Origin: Metabacillus kandeliae
Lineage (GTDB): Bacteria > Bacillota > Bacilli > Bacillales > Bacillaceae
Reading direction: 5' to 3'
DNA length: 64,000 bases
NCBI RefSeq assembly: GCF_021166585.1
Contig: NZ_JAJOZE010000007.1
Coordinates: forward strand, 1 to 64,000
Positions 48,934 to 59,777 of the stretch are shown here, in pieces. The notes under the pieces were generated by a model. The model was not told where the DNA came from and searched no databases. It saw only the letters and a program-made list of their open reading frames with translations. How positions within the stretch are numbered: the first letter of the stretch is position 1; each line of letters starts with the position of its first letter. Made by a program: the position numbers and the translations under genes.

Positions 48934-50424
48934 ATGAATTCCGAGTATAGAGAAAAATTGGAGAAAGCTGCAGCGCATGCTGAAAAAAGAGGACAGGAAA
49001 TCAGCAGGACGCCCTTCAGGCCTGGTTATCATATTACAGCACAGGCTGGCTGGATCAATGATCCAAACGGGCTGATTCAGTATAAAGGAGAATATCATGT
49101 GTTTTTCCAATACCACCCGTTCAGTGCCGAATGGGGGCCCATGTACTGGGGACATGCCGTAAGCAATGATCTTGTCCGATGGGAGCACCTGCCGCCTGCT
49201 TTGGCACCGTTTGAAGAGTATGACAAGGATGGCTGTTTTTCCGGAAGCGCTGTTGAAGAGAATGGGGAGCTTGTCCTTTTCTACACAGGAAATGTATGGC
49301 TGAAGGACAGTGATGAAGAGCTTGTTCAGGTTCAATGTGCAGCGAAAAGCAAGGATGGCAGGGAATTTATCAAGCTTGCTGACAACCCTGTTTTATCAAG
49401 ACCTCCTGAAGGAGCTTCCAATCACTTTCGGGACCCAAAAGTATGGAAGGAAGATGGTAAATGGCATATGGTGCTTGGCTGCCGGATGGGTGACAGCGGG
49501 CAGGTGCTCTACTATCATTCTCATGATCTGTTTAGCTGGGAGTATCAAGGTGTGCTTGCGGAAAGCACCAGCGGGAAAAATCTTGGGTTCATGTGGGAGT
49601 GCCCGGACTTTTTTGAAATTTCGGGCCAGCGCATTCTTCTTATTTCTCCTGAAGGAATGGAGGCGGAAGGGGAAAATTACCGGAATTTAAAACAAACCGG
49701 CTATTTTTGCGGCAGCTTTCAAAATGGCGTTTTTCAGCATGGAGAGTTTTCGGAGCTTGATAAAGGACATGATTTTTATGCAGCTCAAACATTTCAGGAT
49801 GAAAAGGGAAGAAGGCTCTTATTCGGCTGGATGGACATGTGGGAGCAGGAAATGCCGTCCCAAAGGGATGGCTGGGCAGGAGCCCTGACATTGCCGCGGG
49901 AGCTTGAAATGTCTTCTGAGGGGAAGCTGCGCATGAAGCCTGTTAAGGAACTGGAAAAACTCCGCCAAAAGGAATTGGCCTATCTGGAGGACGTGAGCAT
50001 GGAAGGGGAAAATGTTCTGGCTTTCGGCGACTTGCTTGAATTGAAAGCAGTGTTTGACATCAGTAAAACCAGTGCCGGCAAATTTGGCTTTAAGCTCCGC
50101 AGCGGAGCGAGCGGGGAGACGGCTGTTTTCTTTGAAGCAAAGGAGCAGAAAGTCTATCTTGACAGAGAACATTCAGGAGAAGGACCAAAGGGGATCCGGT
50201 CAGCCGAAGTATCTGTGAACAGCGGCGAGCTCCTGTTTCATCTGTTTCTTGACCGGTCGTCGGTTGAACTGTTTGTAAATGACGGTGAAACTGCCATGAC
50301 GTCAAGAATTTATCCTGATCAGAAAAGCCTCGCTCTCAAGCTGTTCGCAGAAGGCGGCAGGGCAAAGGCCAAAACAGTAAGCATCTGGCGGCTTGAAGAT
50401 ATTTGGGAAGAAAAGCATCTCTGA
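48934..50424 (+). CDS. sacA: Sucrose-6-phosphate hydrolase SacA (GH32)
   Basis: This 496-residue GH32 enzyme splits sucrose-6-phosphate into glucose-6-phosphate and fructose. The nucleophile motif WINDPNG (about 43), the FRDP motif (HFRDPKVW, transition-state Asp) and the acid/base ECPD motif (MWECPDFFEI) are all intact, followed by the C-terminal beta-sandwich with LFLDRSSVELFVNDGE. There is no signal peptide, which favours the intracellular phosphate-specific role. No sucrose PTS gene lies nearby. GAAGAGGAG precedes the ATG. Confidence 0.93.
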   Translation: MNSEYREKLEKAAAHAEKRGQEISRTPFRPGYHITAQAGWINDPNGLIQYKGEYHVFFQYHPFSAEWGPMYWGHAVSNDLVRWEHLPPALAPFEEYDKDGCFSGSAVEENGELVLFYTGNVWLKDSDEELVQVQCAAKSKDGREFIKLADNPVLSRPPEGASNHFRDPKVWKEDGKWHMVLGCRMGDSGQVLYYHSHDLFSWEYQGVLAESTSGKNLGFMWECPDFFEISGQRILLISPEGMEAEGENYRNLKQTGYFCGSFQNGVFQHGEFSELDKGHDFYAAQTFQDEKGRRLLFGWMDMWEQEMPSQRDGWAGALTLPRELEMSSEGKLRMKPVKELEKLRQKELAYLEDVSMEGENVLAFGDLLELKAVFDISKTSAGKFGFKLRSGASGETAVFFEAKEQKVYLDREHSGEGPKGIRSAEVSVNSGELLFHLFLDRSSVELFVNDGETAMTSRIYPDQKSLALKLFAEGGRAKAKTVSIWRLEDIWEEKHL

Positions 50425-50433
50425 TTTTCCCGC

Positions 50434-50470
50434 AAAAAAAGCGCAGCACCTTTTACAGGTCTGCGCCTTT
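50434..50470 (-). terminator. Terminator of the RodA-like gene
   Basis: A GCGCAG-ACCT/AGGT-CTGCGC hairpin with one bulge has its T-run on the minus strand. It also lies at the end of sacA. Confidence 0.85.
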
Positions 50471-50476
50471 CTTCTT

Positions 50477-51655
50477 TTACTTATCGGAAAACATATAAAC
50501 TCTGTGATGGTATCGAATGCCGAAGATGAGTCCCATTCCTAGCATGCTTCCAAGAATTGCGCTTCCTCCATAGCTGATGAATGGAAGGGGAATCCCTGTA
50601 ATAGGAAGCAAACCGATTGTCATGCCGGCATTTTGGAATACATGAAAAACAATCATGCTGATAACACCAGCGCATAGATAGCTGTTGAATGGCTCTGTCG
50701 TTTCCATGGCCACTTTAATTAAGTGGTAAACGAGAAGAAAGAACAGACTGAGCACAACGCTTGTTCCGAGAAATCCAAATTGCTCTCCAATAACGCTAAA
50801 GATAAAATCTGTATGGTTCTCAGGAATATAAACCTGGCTGTTGCCAAATCCTTTGCCGTAAATTTGTCCAGATCCGATAGCTTTCATGGAATTCAGAAGG
50901 TGATACCCTTCTCCGCTGCTGTACTCCTCAGGGTTCAGCCAGGAAGTGATCCTGCCGAACTGATACTGGTGAAAACCGAGTGCTTCAAGTACATTGGGGG
51001 CTTTCAGCACTAAGTAAAAAACAGTTACAGCAACGAGCGTAATGGAAAGAAAAATGGTTGTGATAATTTTCCAGGAAATACCTGAGACTAAAATTAATCC
51101 TGTAGCGATTGCAATAATAACCAGAGCAGTACCCAAGTCAGGCTGCTTCATGATAAATGCGATCGGTACAAGAGCTGTTAAACCAATTTTGAACAGCAGG
51201 ATAAAATCGGTTTTAACGGTTTTTTCCGTATGCTTCGCATTATGTTTTACAATAACATGACTAATGGCAATAATAACGAACGTTTTGACCAGCTCAGACG
51301 GCTGAAAAGTGAGGCTCGATGTCGGGTTAAACCAGCTCTTTGCCCCATTGACCGGTTTGGCAATGCTTGAAGGCGCGATGATGAGCAGCCCAAGCAGAAA
51401 GAGCCCAAATCCATATAAGTACCAAGAGAGCCTTTGCAGCTGATCTGAGTCAAAAAACATGACACCTGCTATAATTCCGCTCCCTACAAAGTAAAATAGG
51501 ATTTGTCTGTATACAAAGCCCAGACCTTCACTATACTGTCCGGAAGTGAGCTGTGATCCATATATGGCAATGCAGCTTACGCAGAAAAATAAAAAAAGCA
51601 AAAAAGCCAGCTGATAATCAAACCGCGAACCCATCATTTTTGTTTCTCTTTCCAT
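50477..51655 (-). CDS. SEDS-family peptidoglycan polymerase (RodA/FtsW-like)
   Basis: This 392-residue membrane protein of the SEDS family has ten predicted helices. Family motifs are visible: NGAKSWFNPTSSLTFQPSELVKTFVIIAIS, MKQPDLGTALVI (with the catalytic Asp of the glycosyltransferase), the long loop with KPVNGA, YHLLNSMKAIGSGQIYGKGFGNSQVYIPENHTDFIFSVIGEQFG and TIGLLPITGIPLPFISYGGSA. It polymerises glycan strands with a class B PBP partner, for which PbpH is a candidate. RodA rather than FtsW is favoured by length; I leave the symbol open. The start is unsure: ATG at 51655 has no clear ribosome binding site, and ATG 51637 follows GGAAAGAG. Confidence 0.88.
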   Translation of the reverse strand: MERETKMMGSRFDYQLAFLLFLFFCVSCIAIYGSQLTSGQYSEGLGFVYRQILFYFVGSGIIAGVMFFDSDQLQRLSWYLYGFGLFLLGLLIIAPSSIAKPVNGAKSWFNPTSSLTFQPSELVKTFVIIAISHVIVKHNAKHTEKTVKTDFILLFKIGLTALVPIAFIMKQPDLGTALVIIAIATGLILVSGISWKIITTIFLSITLVAVTVFYLVLKAPNVLEALGFHQYQFGRITSWLNPEEYSSGEGYHLLNSMKAIGSGQIYGKGFGNSQVYIPENHTDFIFSVIGEQFGFLGTSVVLSLFFLLVYHLIKVAMETTEPFNSYLCAGVISMIVFHVFQNAGMTIGLLPITGIPLPFISYGGSAILGSMLGMGLIFGIRYHHRVYMFSDK

Positions 51656-51880
51656 AACCGTTTATTCACCAACTTACAAAATTTTCTTTTCTAAAATACA
51701 GGCTGGCAATGTCTCCAGCTTTTTTCAACTATATTACATCCTATCATACTCCCTGATCCTGCGGGAAACAAAAATGTTTCGTTTCTCTATTTTTTTAGAC
51801 GGCAATCAGGCGTGTTTTGTTACGGCTTTCTATTAAATTCAGCAGAGGGCCACACGTATTATACCTTGCTTATGAAAAGG

Positions 51881-51905
51881 AAAAAAGCCCGGAAAGTCCC
51901 GGGCG
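51881..51905 (-). terminator. Terminator of the alpha/beta hydrolase gene
   Basis: A GCCCGG/CCGGGC stem has six A on its plus-strand left side, so the T-run is on the minus strand just past the stop. Confidence 0.8.
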
Positions 51906-51912
51906 GATGCTT

Positions 51913-52695
51913 TCATTTCACCTGCTGTTCCAGCTTCTCCATAAAGCGGCGCAATATGGCGTTCAGCTCTGCAGGATTCTTCGTCGGCACCTCGTGCTTT
52001 GCACCTGAAATGTAAACAGATACCGTGTTTTTAACATGCATTTTAAATAAAGAATCATAGGAATGAATATAATGATCTTTGGCTCCGTAAACAAGCAAGA
52101 GCGGGCATGCAAGAGTATGAAGCCGATCGGTTGACTTGTAATGAAAGGTTTTTTTGTACATTTGATGAAGGATATACGGGTCTGTCCTTATAAATGAGTC
52201 ATAAAGGGAAGAAAAGATTTTCTCATTCGGTGCATGGGCTTTTGAAATGCCTGCTGCAAGAAGGGGGAGTCCGCCAAACCCGCTTATCGAGATTCCAAGC
52301 AAAAATTCCATCTTTAATAGCTCTGTATTCACTTCTGGAAATCCGCCAATCAGAACAAGACCTCTCGTTCTGTCAGGGTAAGCCAATGCAAATTCCTGAG
52401 CAATGGCTCCACCGTTTGAGTACCCGACAACGACTGCTCTTTGAATGCCGAGCCCATCGAGCAAATACAGCAGGTCCTCTGCTAAAAGGCTGATGGTGAC
52501 AGGAACGCTGCCGCTATTGCTCAAGCCATTGCCCCGCATGTCGTATGTAAGCACCTTGGAGGTATTGCTGAGAACCTCCTGATAGGAAAAAGTCTTTAAT
52601 CCCATTCCTGTCGGATGGATAAACACAATAGGATGGCCGCTGCCTTTTAATTCATAATGAAGCGTTACATTCCTTCTGATTTTAATAAACGGCAC
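51913..52695 (-). CDS. Alpha/beta-fold hydrolase
   Basis: This 260-residue alpha/beta hydrolase has the nucleophile elbow VVGYSNGGAIAQ (Ser about 92), oxyanion segment HPTGMG, catalytic Asp in LVYGAKDHY and His in SGAKHEVP. Substrate is unknown; relatives include esterases, haloperoxidases and enol-lactone hydrolases. GTG 52695 is chosen because AAGGCAGGTG lies nine bases upstream; the in-frame TTG at 52734 lacks a site. It is followed by a terminator. Confidence 0.88.
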   Translation of the reverse strand: MPFIKIRRNVTLHYELKGSGHPIVFIHPTGMGLKTFSYQEVLSNTSKVLTYDMRGNGLSNSGSVPVTISLLAEDLLYLLDGLGIQRAVVVGYSNGGAIAQEFALAYPDRTRGLVLIGGFPEVNTELLKMEFLLGISISGFGGLPLLAAGISKAHAPNEKIFSSLYDSFIRTDPYILHQMYKKTFHYKSTDRLHTLACPLLLVYGAKDHYIHSYDSLFKMHVKNTVSVYISGAKHEVPTKNPAELNAILRRFMEKLEQQVK

Positions 52696-52875
52696 TTTTC
52701 TAAACACCTGCCTTATCTCTTTATCTGTCAGCAAAGGTAGTTTTTCCGCGCAATATCTTTTTCACTCTTTCATCTTTATAGAGCTTTTTCTTTTTCATTG
52801 TTTATATCTCCCCCTGTCATGGAAAAACTGATTAACAGGCCAGGCTAAAATTTTTCCTCGGGTAAAGAAAGACTA

Positions 52876-52884
52876 TGGTAAAAT
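52876..52884 (+). promoter_or_regulatory. Extended -10 promoter of sipT
   Basis: TGGTAAAAT resembles an extended -10 (one change) about 70 bases upstream of the sipT start. Confidence 0.35.
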
Positions 52885-52953
52885 AAGCTGGTGAATGAAA
52901 AAGTACTGATAGGATCTAAACAGCCTTTCAGCACTTTAAGGGGGAAAGGAAGC

Positions 52954-53514
52954 GTGTCGGAAGGTTCATCAAAGCCAAAGAAAAATGCCTATTTAGACTG
53001 GTTAAAAGCCATTCTTATTGCAGTGGTGCTTGCAGCAGTCATCCGCTGGTTCTTATTTGAGCCGTACATGGTTGAAGGGTCCTCTATGTATCCAACACTC
53101 CGGGATGGCGAAAAGCTTTTCGTTAATAAAACAATACATTACATGGGGCAAATTAAGCGGGGATACATAGTCATCATTGATGGAGAAAAAGAAAACGTCC
53201 ATTATGTAAAACGGGTAATCGGTCTTCCCGGGGACACTGTACAAGCGAAAAATGACAAACTGTATATTAACGGCAAAGAGCTGAAGGAGTCTTACTTAAA
53301 CAGCAATGAAAAGGAAGCCGTTCAGCTTGGACTTCAGCTGACAGCCGATTTTGGACCGAAAAAGGTGCCAAAAGGGCAATATTTTGTAATGGGTGACAAC
53401 AGGCTGAACAGCATGGATAGCCGAAACGGACTTGGTTTGATAAAAGAAAACCGGATAGTGGGCAGATCCGAGTTTGTTTTTTATCCATTTAATGAAGTGA
53501 AAGCAACGAGATAA
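52954..53514 (+). CDS. sipT: Type I signal peptidase (SipT/SipS)
   Basis: This 186-residue membrane protease removes Sec and Tat signal peptides. One N-terminal membrane helix (about 18-34) is followed by the catalytic Ser in EGSSMYPTL (about 44), the general-base Lys in VHYVKRVIGLPGD (about 86) and the family blocks YFVMGDNRLNSMDSR. The GTG at 52954 follows GGGGGAAAGGAA. The neighbour downstream is ykpA, as at the B. subtilis sipT locus, so I use that symbol. Confidence 0.93.
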   Translation: MSEGSSKPKKNAYLDWLKAILIAVVLAAVIRWFLFEPYMVEGSSMYPTLRDGEKLFVNKTIHYMGQIKRGYIVIIDGEKENVHYVKRVIGLPGDTVQAKNDKLYINGKELKESYLNSNEKEAVQLGLQLTADFGPKKVPKGQYFVMGDNRLNSMDSRNGLGLIKENRIVGRSEFVFYPFNEVKATR

Positions 53515-53611
53515 CACAGCTCTTGTCAGCTGTGTTCTTTTCATGGGTATGAGAGATGATTCCATTGTAATCAGCAGGCATCATCCTTTATAATGACAGT
53601 AGCTTAAATAG

Positions 53612-55264
<1,653 letters not shown>

Positions 55265-55268
55265 TAAG

Positions 55269-55303
55269 AGAACCCTGGACCTGCGTCCAGGGTTTCTTTT
55301 TGT
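55269..55303 (+). terminator. Terminator of ykpA
   Basis: An AACCCTGGA/TCCAGGGTT stem with a six-base loop is followed by a T-rich tail. Confidence 0.88.
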
Positions 55304-55404
55304 TTTGCCCCTCATTCACAGCACGATTCGAAAAGCAGCTGGTTTTCAATAAAGCGATAAAGGGGAAACTATCTTTGGGAATAAAAAATGAAGGAGAGAA
55401 CTGT

Positions 55405-56433
55405 ATGGGGAAAATGAAAGCTGTAGGGCTATATAAGCACTTATCTGTGGAGCATCCGGAAAGCCTGCTGGACCTGGAAATAGACAAGCCTGAGGCAACA
55501 GGAAGAGATCTGCTGATAGAAGTAAAGGCTATATCTGTTAACCCAGTTGATACAAAAATCAGAAAATCCAAAGGCGAGGAAGAGGAAGAGCCGAAAATCC
55601 TCGGCTGGGACGCTGCAGGAGTTGTAGTGGAAACAGGACCAGAAGTCACTTTTTTCAAACAGGGTGATGAAGTATATTATTCCGGATCTGTTGCAAGGCA
55701 GGGAACAAACAGTGAATTCCATCTCGTTGATGAAAGAATTGCGGCAAGAAAGCCTGAGAGCTTAGGTTTTAAAGAAGCGGCTGCAATCCCGCTGACAGGC
55801 ATAACAGCATGGGAAGCGCTCTTTGAAAGGCTTGGCTATAAAGCTGAAAAAGGCGGGAATAAAGGAGTGAGAATGCTGATAATCGGTGCTGCAGGCGGGG
55901 TTGGGTCTATCGCAGTGCAGCTTGCAAGCTGGGCTGGATTTACTGTAATTGGAACAGCCTCACGCCCTGAAACAGAACGCTGGGCAAGAGAGATGGGGGC
56001 AGATTACTTGATCAATCACCGCGAGTCCCTCTCTGAGCAGCTGAAAGAACTGGACATTTCTGAAGTGGATGCGATTTTTTGCTTGAACAGCACTGCGGAG
56101 CATTGGGAAGAGATGGTACAATCAATTAAGCCGCAAGGAAGTATCTGTTCGATTGTGGAAACCGACCAAAAAATTGACCTATCCATGCTGCAGCAAAAAA
56201 GCGGCAAATTTGTATGGGAGTTCATGTTTACAAGATCCTTATTTGAAACAGACGATATGATTAAGCAGCGCGAAATTCTTTCCAATCTGGCACAAATGCT
56301 TGATGAGGGAACAATAAGAGGAACAGCAACCGAAACACTCTCTCCCATCAATGCTGAAAAATTAAAAGAAGCCCATAGAAAATTGGAAAGCGGCAAAACG
56401 ATTGGGAAAATTACGCTTGAATCTTTTGAATAA
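55405..56433 (+). CDS. Zinc-type alcohol dehydrogenase-like (quinone oxidoreductase) protein
   Basis: This 342-residue MDR-superfamily protein is of the zinc-free quinone oxidoreductase/ZADH group. It has an N-terminal GroES-like domain (VKAISVNPVDTKIR, LGWDAAGVVVETGPEV) and a Rossmann domain with IIGAAGGVGSIAVQLASWAGFTVIGT. Catalytic and structural zinc cysteines are absent. It should use NADPH to reduce quinones or enones. ATG 55405 follows GAAGGAGAG. No operon partner. Confidence 0.88.
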   Translation: MGKMKAVGLYKHLSVEHPESLLDLEIDKPEATGRDLLIEVKAISVNPVDTKIRKSKGEEEEEPKILGWDAAGVVVETGPEVTFFKQGDEVYYSGSVARQGTNSEFHLVDERIAARKPESLGFKEAAAIPLTGITAWEALFERLGYKAEKGGNKGVRMLIIGAAGGVGSIAVQLASWAGFTVIGTASRPETERWAREMGADYLINHRESLSEQLKELDISEVDAIFCLNSTAEHWEEMVQSIKPQGSICSIVETDQKIDLSMLQQKSGKFVWEFMFTRSLFETDDMIKQREILSNLAQMLDEGTIRGTATETLSPINAEKLKEAHRKLESGKTIGKITLESFE

Positions 56434-56554
56434 GAAGAATGGGACTGGAAGGCGCGCATAAGAAGTGAAAGCTGCGCATGAAAGAACAAAAAGCAATCCA
56501 AGCTAATTCATATGCTCCAACTCATTACAGCCTATACAGAACGGCAAATAAAAT

Positions 56555-56592
56555 AAAAGAAGGTGCCTCAAAATATTGAGGCACCTTCTTTT
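56555..56592. terminator. Strong bidirectional terminator between the dehydrogenase and opuAC
   Basis: A perfect 16-bp stem (AAAAGAAGGTGCCTCA and complement) with a six-base loop lies four bases past the opuAC stop. Confidence 0.93.
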
Positions 56593-56596
56593 AAAT

Positions 56597-57472
56597 TTAC
56601 GCATTCATCCACTTCTTAACAAGCTCAGGATTTTCATCCATCCACTTTTTTACACCTTTTTCAGGTTCATAACCAGCATCACCGCTAGTTGATTCATTGA
56701 CATATTTAATCAGCTGTGAAAGTTCTTTATCAGTCATGTCCCATTTTTCATACATTTTAACAATTTCAGGGTGCTCTTTGCTGAAGCCCTTTTTCATCAT
56801 GTAATGGATGTTATCAGGCTTTCCATAAACACCTTTAGGATCTTCTAAGTATTTTAGCTTTTCAACAGAAAATATCCAGTGGGGATTCCAAAGCGTTACG
56901 ACCACAGGCTTTTTTTGCTCGTAGGCTTTATTCAGCTCTGTCAGCATCGCAGCCTCTGAGGATTCAATCAGGTCGGTTTTGAGTCCGTATTCTTTTTGCA
57001 CTGTCTGGGAGAGCTGCATTAAGCTTGATCCGGGGTCAATTCCGAAAATTTTTCCTCCAAATTCACTGCTGTGCTTATTCAGATCTTCAATTGAATTTAC
57101 ATCCTTCATATACTCGGGGACAGCAAGGCCGAGCTTTGCTCCTTTATACCAGGAACCGCCAACCTCTACTTTATCTTTGTACTTATCATAATATGGCTTG
57201 TCTGTTTGAGGAAGCCAGACATACCCAGTGATGTCTACATCACCTCTTGCTACACCAGTCCACATAGCGCCTTTGTCAAGCTCCATCATTTGTACGTTGT
57301 AGCCCTTTTTTTCTAAAATGGCTTTCCAGAGATAGGCGACAGAGATGCTGTCAACCCAGTTGATTAATCCTAGCTTTACTTTCTTTTGGCTTTCTGCAAG
57401 GGGGTTGCTGCAGGAAGTAAGGAAAAAGGAAAGAAGAAGCATAATGGAGGCGAAAATTTTCAGTTTTTTCAA
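56597..57472 (-). CDS. opuAC: Glycine betaine ABC transporter substrate-binding lipoprotein OpuAC
   Basis: OpuAC captures glycine betaine (and proline betaine) outside the cell for the OpuA osmoprotectant importer. The 291-residue product has a lipoprotein signal peptide with lipobox FLTSCSN (Cys about 21) and a type II binding fold. Aromatic cage candidates are the Trp residues in INWVDSI, YVWLPQ and WNPHW. TTG 57472 follows AAAGGAGTACATC. It is transcribed away from opuAA and opuAB instead of being the third gene of their operon, as it is in B. subtilis. Confidence 0.93.
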   Translation of the reverse strand: MKKLKIFASIMLLLSFFLTSCSNPLAESQKKVKLGLINWVDSISVAYLWKAILEKKGYNVQMMELDKGAMWTGVARGDVDITGYVWLPQTDKPYYDKYKDKVEVGGSWYKGAKLGLAVPEYMKDVNSIEDLNKHSSEFGGKIFGIDPGSSLMQLSQTVQKEYGLKTDLIESSEAAMLTELNKAYEQKKPVVVTLWNPHWIFSVEKLKYLEDPKGVYGKPDNIHYMMKKGFSKEHPEIVKMYEKWDMTDKELSQLIKYVNESTSGDAGYEPEKGVKKWMDENPELVKKWMNA

Positions 57473-57581
57473 TTGATGTACTCCTTTCAGAAAACGATTC
57501 CAAATATATAGTTTCCCATCCTCGATAGAAACAAAACCTATTTTGAAAAAATAAAATAAGAAGATGTTTATCAGTCTATTT

Positions 57582-57609
57582 TAACGGGTAAATGGTATAT
57601 ATCCCGTTA
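57582..57609. promoter_or_regulatory. Inverted repeat in the divergent opuA intergenic region
   Basis: TAACGGG (57582-57588) and CCCGTTA (57603-57609) flank a 14-base A/T-rich centre (TAAATGGTATATAT). It lies between the divergent opuAC and opuAA genes and is a candidate operator or hairpin. The rest of 57473-57696 is A/T rich without a certain promoter. Confidence 0.4.
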
Positions 57610-57696
57610 TCCGCCAATAGCTAAACCTTCTCTAACTTCCGCACGAATTTAACTCCCATTATTGGCAAAGAATAGTGAAAAGAAAGAGGTGGAGCT

Positions 57697-58890
57697 ATGG
57701 AAAAAACAATCATTAAAGTGGAGAATGTCAGCAAGGTCTTTGGGAAAAACCCATCCAAAGGCATTGAACTGCTTAATAAAGGAAAAACAAAGCAAGAAAT
57801 TCTAAAAGAAACAGGAATGACTGTAGGGGTTAAGCAAGCGAGTTTTGAAGTACATAGCGGTGAAATCTTTGTCATTATGGGGTTATCCGGGAGCGGAAAA
57901 TCAACACTGGTAAGGCTGCTGAACAGGCTGATAGAGCCAACGGCAGGATCGATTACGATCAGCGGGAAAGAGTTAGTGAAGATGAAGCCTGAGGAACTCC
58001 GGGAGGTCCGCAGAAAGAAAATGAGCATGGTATTTCAGCGTTTTGCCTTGTTCCCTCATAGAACCATTTTGGAAAATGCAGCCTACGGGCTTGAGGTGCA
58101 GGGGACTGCAAAAAGTGACCGCGACAAGAAGGCAATGGAATCATTGCATCTCGTTGGCCTGAAAGGATACGAAAACAGCTATCCTGACGAGCTGAGCGGC
58201 GGGATGCAGCAGCGTGTTGGATTAGCGAGAGCTCTTGCAAATGATCCTGATGTTTTGCTGATGGATGAGGCATTCAGCGCCCTTGATCCATTAATCAGAA
58301 AAGACATGCAGGATGAATTGATCGAACTGCAGGATCAGATGAAAAAAACCATTATCTTTATTACTCATGATCTTGATGAAGCACTCCGGATTGGAGACAG
58401 GATTGCTCTCATGAAGGACGGAGAAATTGTTCAAATCGGAACACCGGAAGAAATTATGACGAACCCGGCCAATGATTATGTCAAGAGGTTTGTGGAAGAT
58501 ATCAACCTTGCAAAAGTGCTGACAGCTGAAAGCGTCATGAGCAGGGCGGAAACCATTCTGGTTGACAGGGGTCCGCGCGTGGCACTCCAAATTTTAAGAC
58601 AGGCTGGCATGACTTCGCTGTATGCTGTTGATAAAGGCCACAAATACATGGGGCTTGTGACAGCAGATGACGTGTCAAAAGCAATGGCTGAAAAAGTTCA
58701 TCTCTCAGATATTCTTCATACTGATGTTCCGACAATCAAGCCTGATACTCTTGTTGAGGAAATGTATGAAAAGATGGCCATGACGAATTATCCTCTCCCT
58801 GTTGTTGACGAAAACAACCGTTTAAGAGGGGTTGTAAAACGGAGCAGTGTGATTCAGGCGCTTGCCGGAATTGAGGTGGTGGAGCAATGA
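57697..58890 (+). CDS. opuAA: Glycine betaine ABC transporter ATP-binding protein OpuAA
   Basis: This 397-residue ATPase energises OpuA. It shows Walker A IMGLSGSGKST, signature LSGGMQQRVGLARALA and Walker B VLLMDEAFSALD, followed by two CBS domains at the C-terminus (from about 280), the usual ProV/OpuAA layout that senses ionic strength. AAAGAGGTGGAG precedes the ATG. Its last four bases overlap the opuAB start (ATGA), so the two are translationally coupled. Confidence 0.95.
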   Translation: MEKTIIKVENVSKVFGKNPSKGIELLNKGKTKQEILKETGMTVGVKQASFEVHSGEIFVIMGLSGSGKSTLVRLLNRLIEPTAGSITISGKELVKMKPEELREVRRKKMSMVFQRFALFPHRTILENAAYGLEVQGTAKSDRDKKAMESLHLVGLKGYENSYPDELSGGMQQRVGLARALANDPDVLLMDEAFSALDPLIRKDMQDELIELQDQMKKTIIFITHDLDEALRIGDRIALMKDGEIVQIGTPEEIMTNPANDYVKRFVEDINLAKVLTAESVMSRAETILVDRGPRVALQILRQAGMTSLYAVDKGHKYMGLVTADDVSKAMAEKVHLSDILHTDVPTIKPDTLVEEMYEKMAMTNYPLPVVDENNRLRGVVKRSSVIQALAGIEVVEQ

Positions 58891-59726
58891 ACATACCAAA
58901 GCTGCCTCTAGGCGTTTACGTAGACCATTTTGTTCAATTTTTAAATGATAAGCTTCTTGGTTTTTTCAATGTGATTGGAACAGTCATTGAAACCTTTAAC
59001 GACATTCTTGTTGGAATTTTGGCATTCATTCCAGCCATCCTGCTAGCTGTCATCGTTGCAGGGCTTGCGTATTGGGCAAGCAGAAGATGGGGGCTGACTG
59101 TCTTTACACTGATTGGTCTTCTGCTGATTATCAATCTTGGATACTGGGAACAGACGCTTGATTCACTGGCTCTTGTTCTCACATCTGTTATCATTTCGAT
59201 GATTATTGGAATACCGCTTGGCATCTGGTGCTCTCAAAGCGACAGGGTATCGGGGATCTTAAGTCCGATTCTGGACTTTATGCAGACAATGCCGGCATTT
59301 GTTTACTTGATTCCTGCAATTTTATTTTTTGGGATTGGTGTAACACCAGGTATTATTGCTTCCGTCATTTTCGCCATGCCGCCGACCATCCGTTTGACCA
59401 ACCTTGGTATCAGGCAGGTGCCGGAAGATCTTGTAGAAGCATCAAATGCTTTCGGTTCTACTACTTCTCAAAAGCTGTTCAAAGTTCAGCTGCCGCTTGC
59501 TACAGGCACGATCATGGCTGGCGTTAACCAAAGCATTATGCTCGCTCTTTCGATGGTTGTTATCGCATCACTTGTAGGGGCGCCAGGGCTTGGTGTTGAA
59601 GTTTACCGGGCAGTGCAAAGAATACAGGTTGGACTTGGATTTGAAGCAGGTATAGCGATCGTTATTCTTGCCATCATCCTGGACAGGATCACGCAGAGCC
59701 TGAATCCGTCTAAACGAAAAAGATAA
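58887..59726 (+). CDS. opuAB: Glycine betaine ABC transporter permease OpuAB
   Basis: This 279-residue permease has an N-terminal amphipathic/first helix segment and the binding-protein-dependent transport domain with the EAA-type loop NLGIRQVPEDLVEASNAFGSTTSQKLFKVQLPLATGTIMAGVNQ. MIIGIPLGIWCSQSDR and DFMQTMPAFVYLIPAILFFGIG are typical of OpuAB/ProW. It starts inside the opuAA stop and completes the transporter with OpuAC from the opposite strand. Confidence 0.95.
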   Translation: MNIPKLPLGVYVDHFVQFLNDKLLGFFNVIGTVIETFNDILVGILAFIPAILLAVIVAGLAYWASRRWGLTVFTLIGLLLIINLGYWEQTLDSLALVLTSVIISMIIGIPLGIWCSQSDRVSGILSPILDFMQTMPAFVYLIPAILFFGIGVTPGIIASVIFAMPPTIRLTNLGIRQVPEDLVEASNAFGSTTSQKLFKVQLPLATGTIMAGVNQSIMLALSMVVIASLVGAPGLGVEVYRAVQRIQVGLGFEAGIAIVILAIILDRITQSLNPSKRKR

Positions 59727-59767
59727 AAAAAAGAAACCGGACGCTTCTTGATGAAGTGTCCGGTTTT
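59724..59767. terminator. Bidirectional terminator between opuAB and ampS
   Basis: An AAACCGGAC-CTTC/GAAG-GTCCGGTTT stem with a G-T mismatch has A-run and T-run sides. Confidence 0.88.
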
Positions 59768-59777
59768 AATATTTTTA

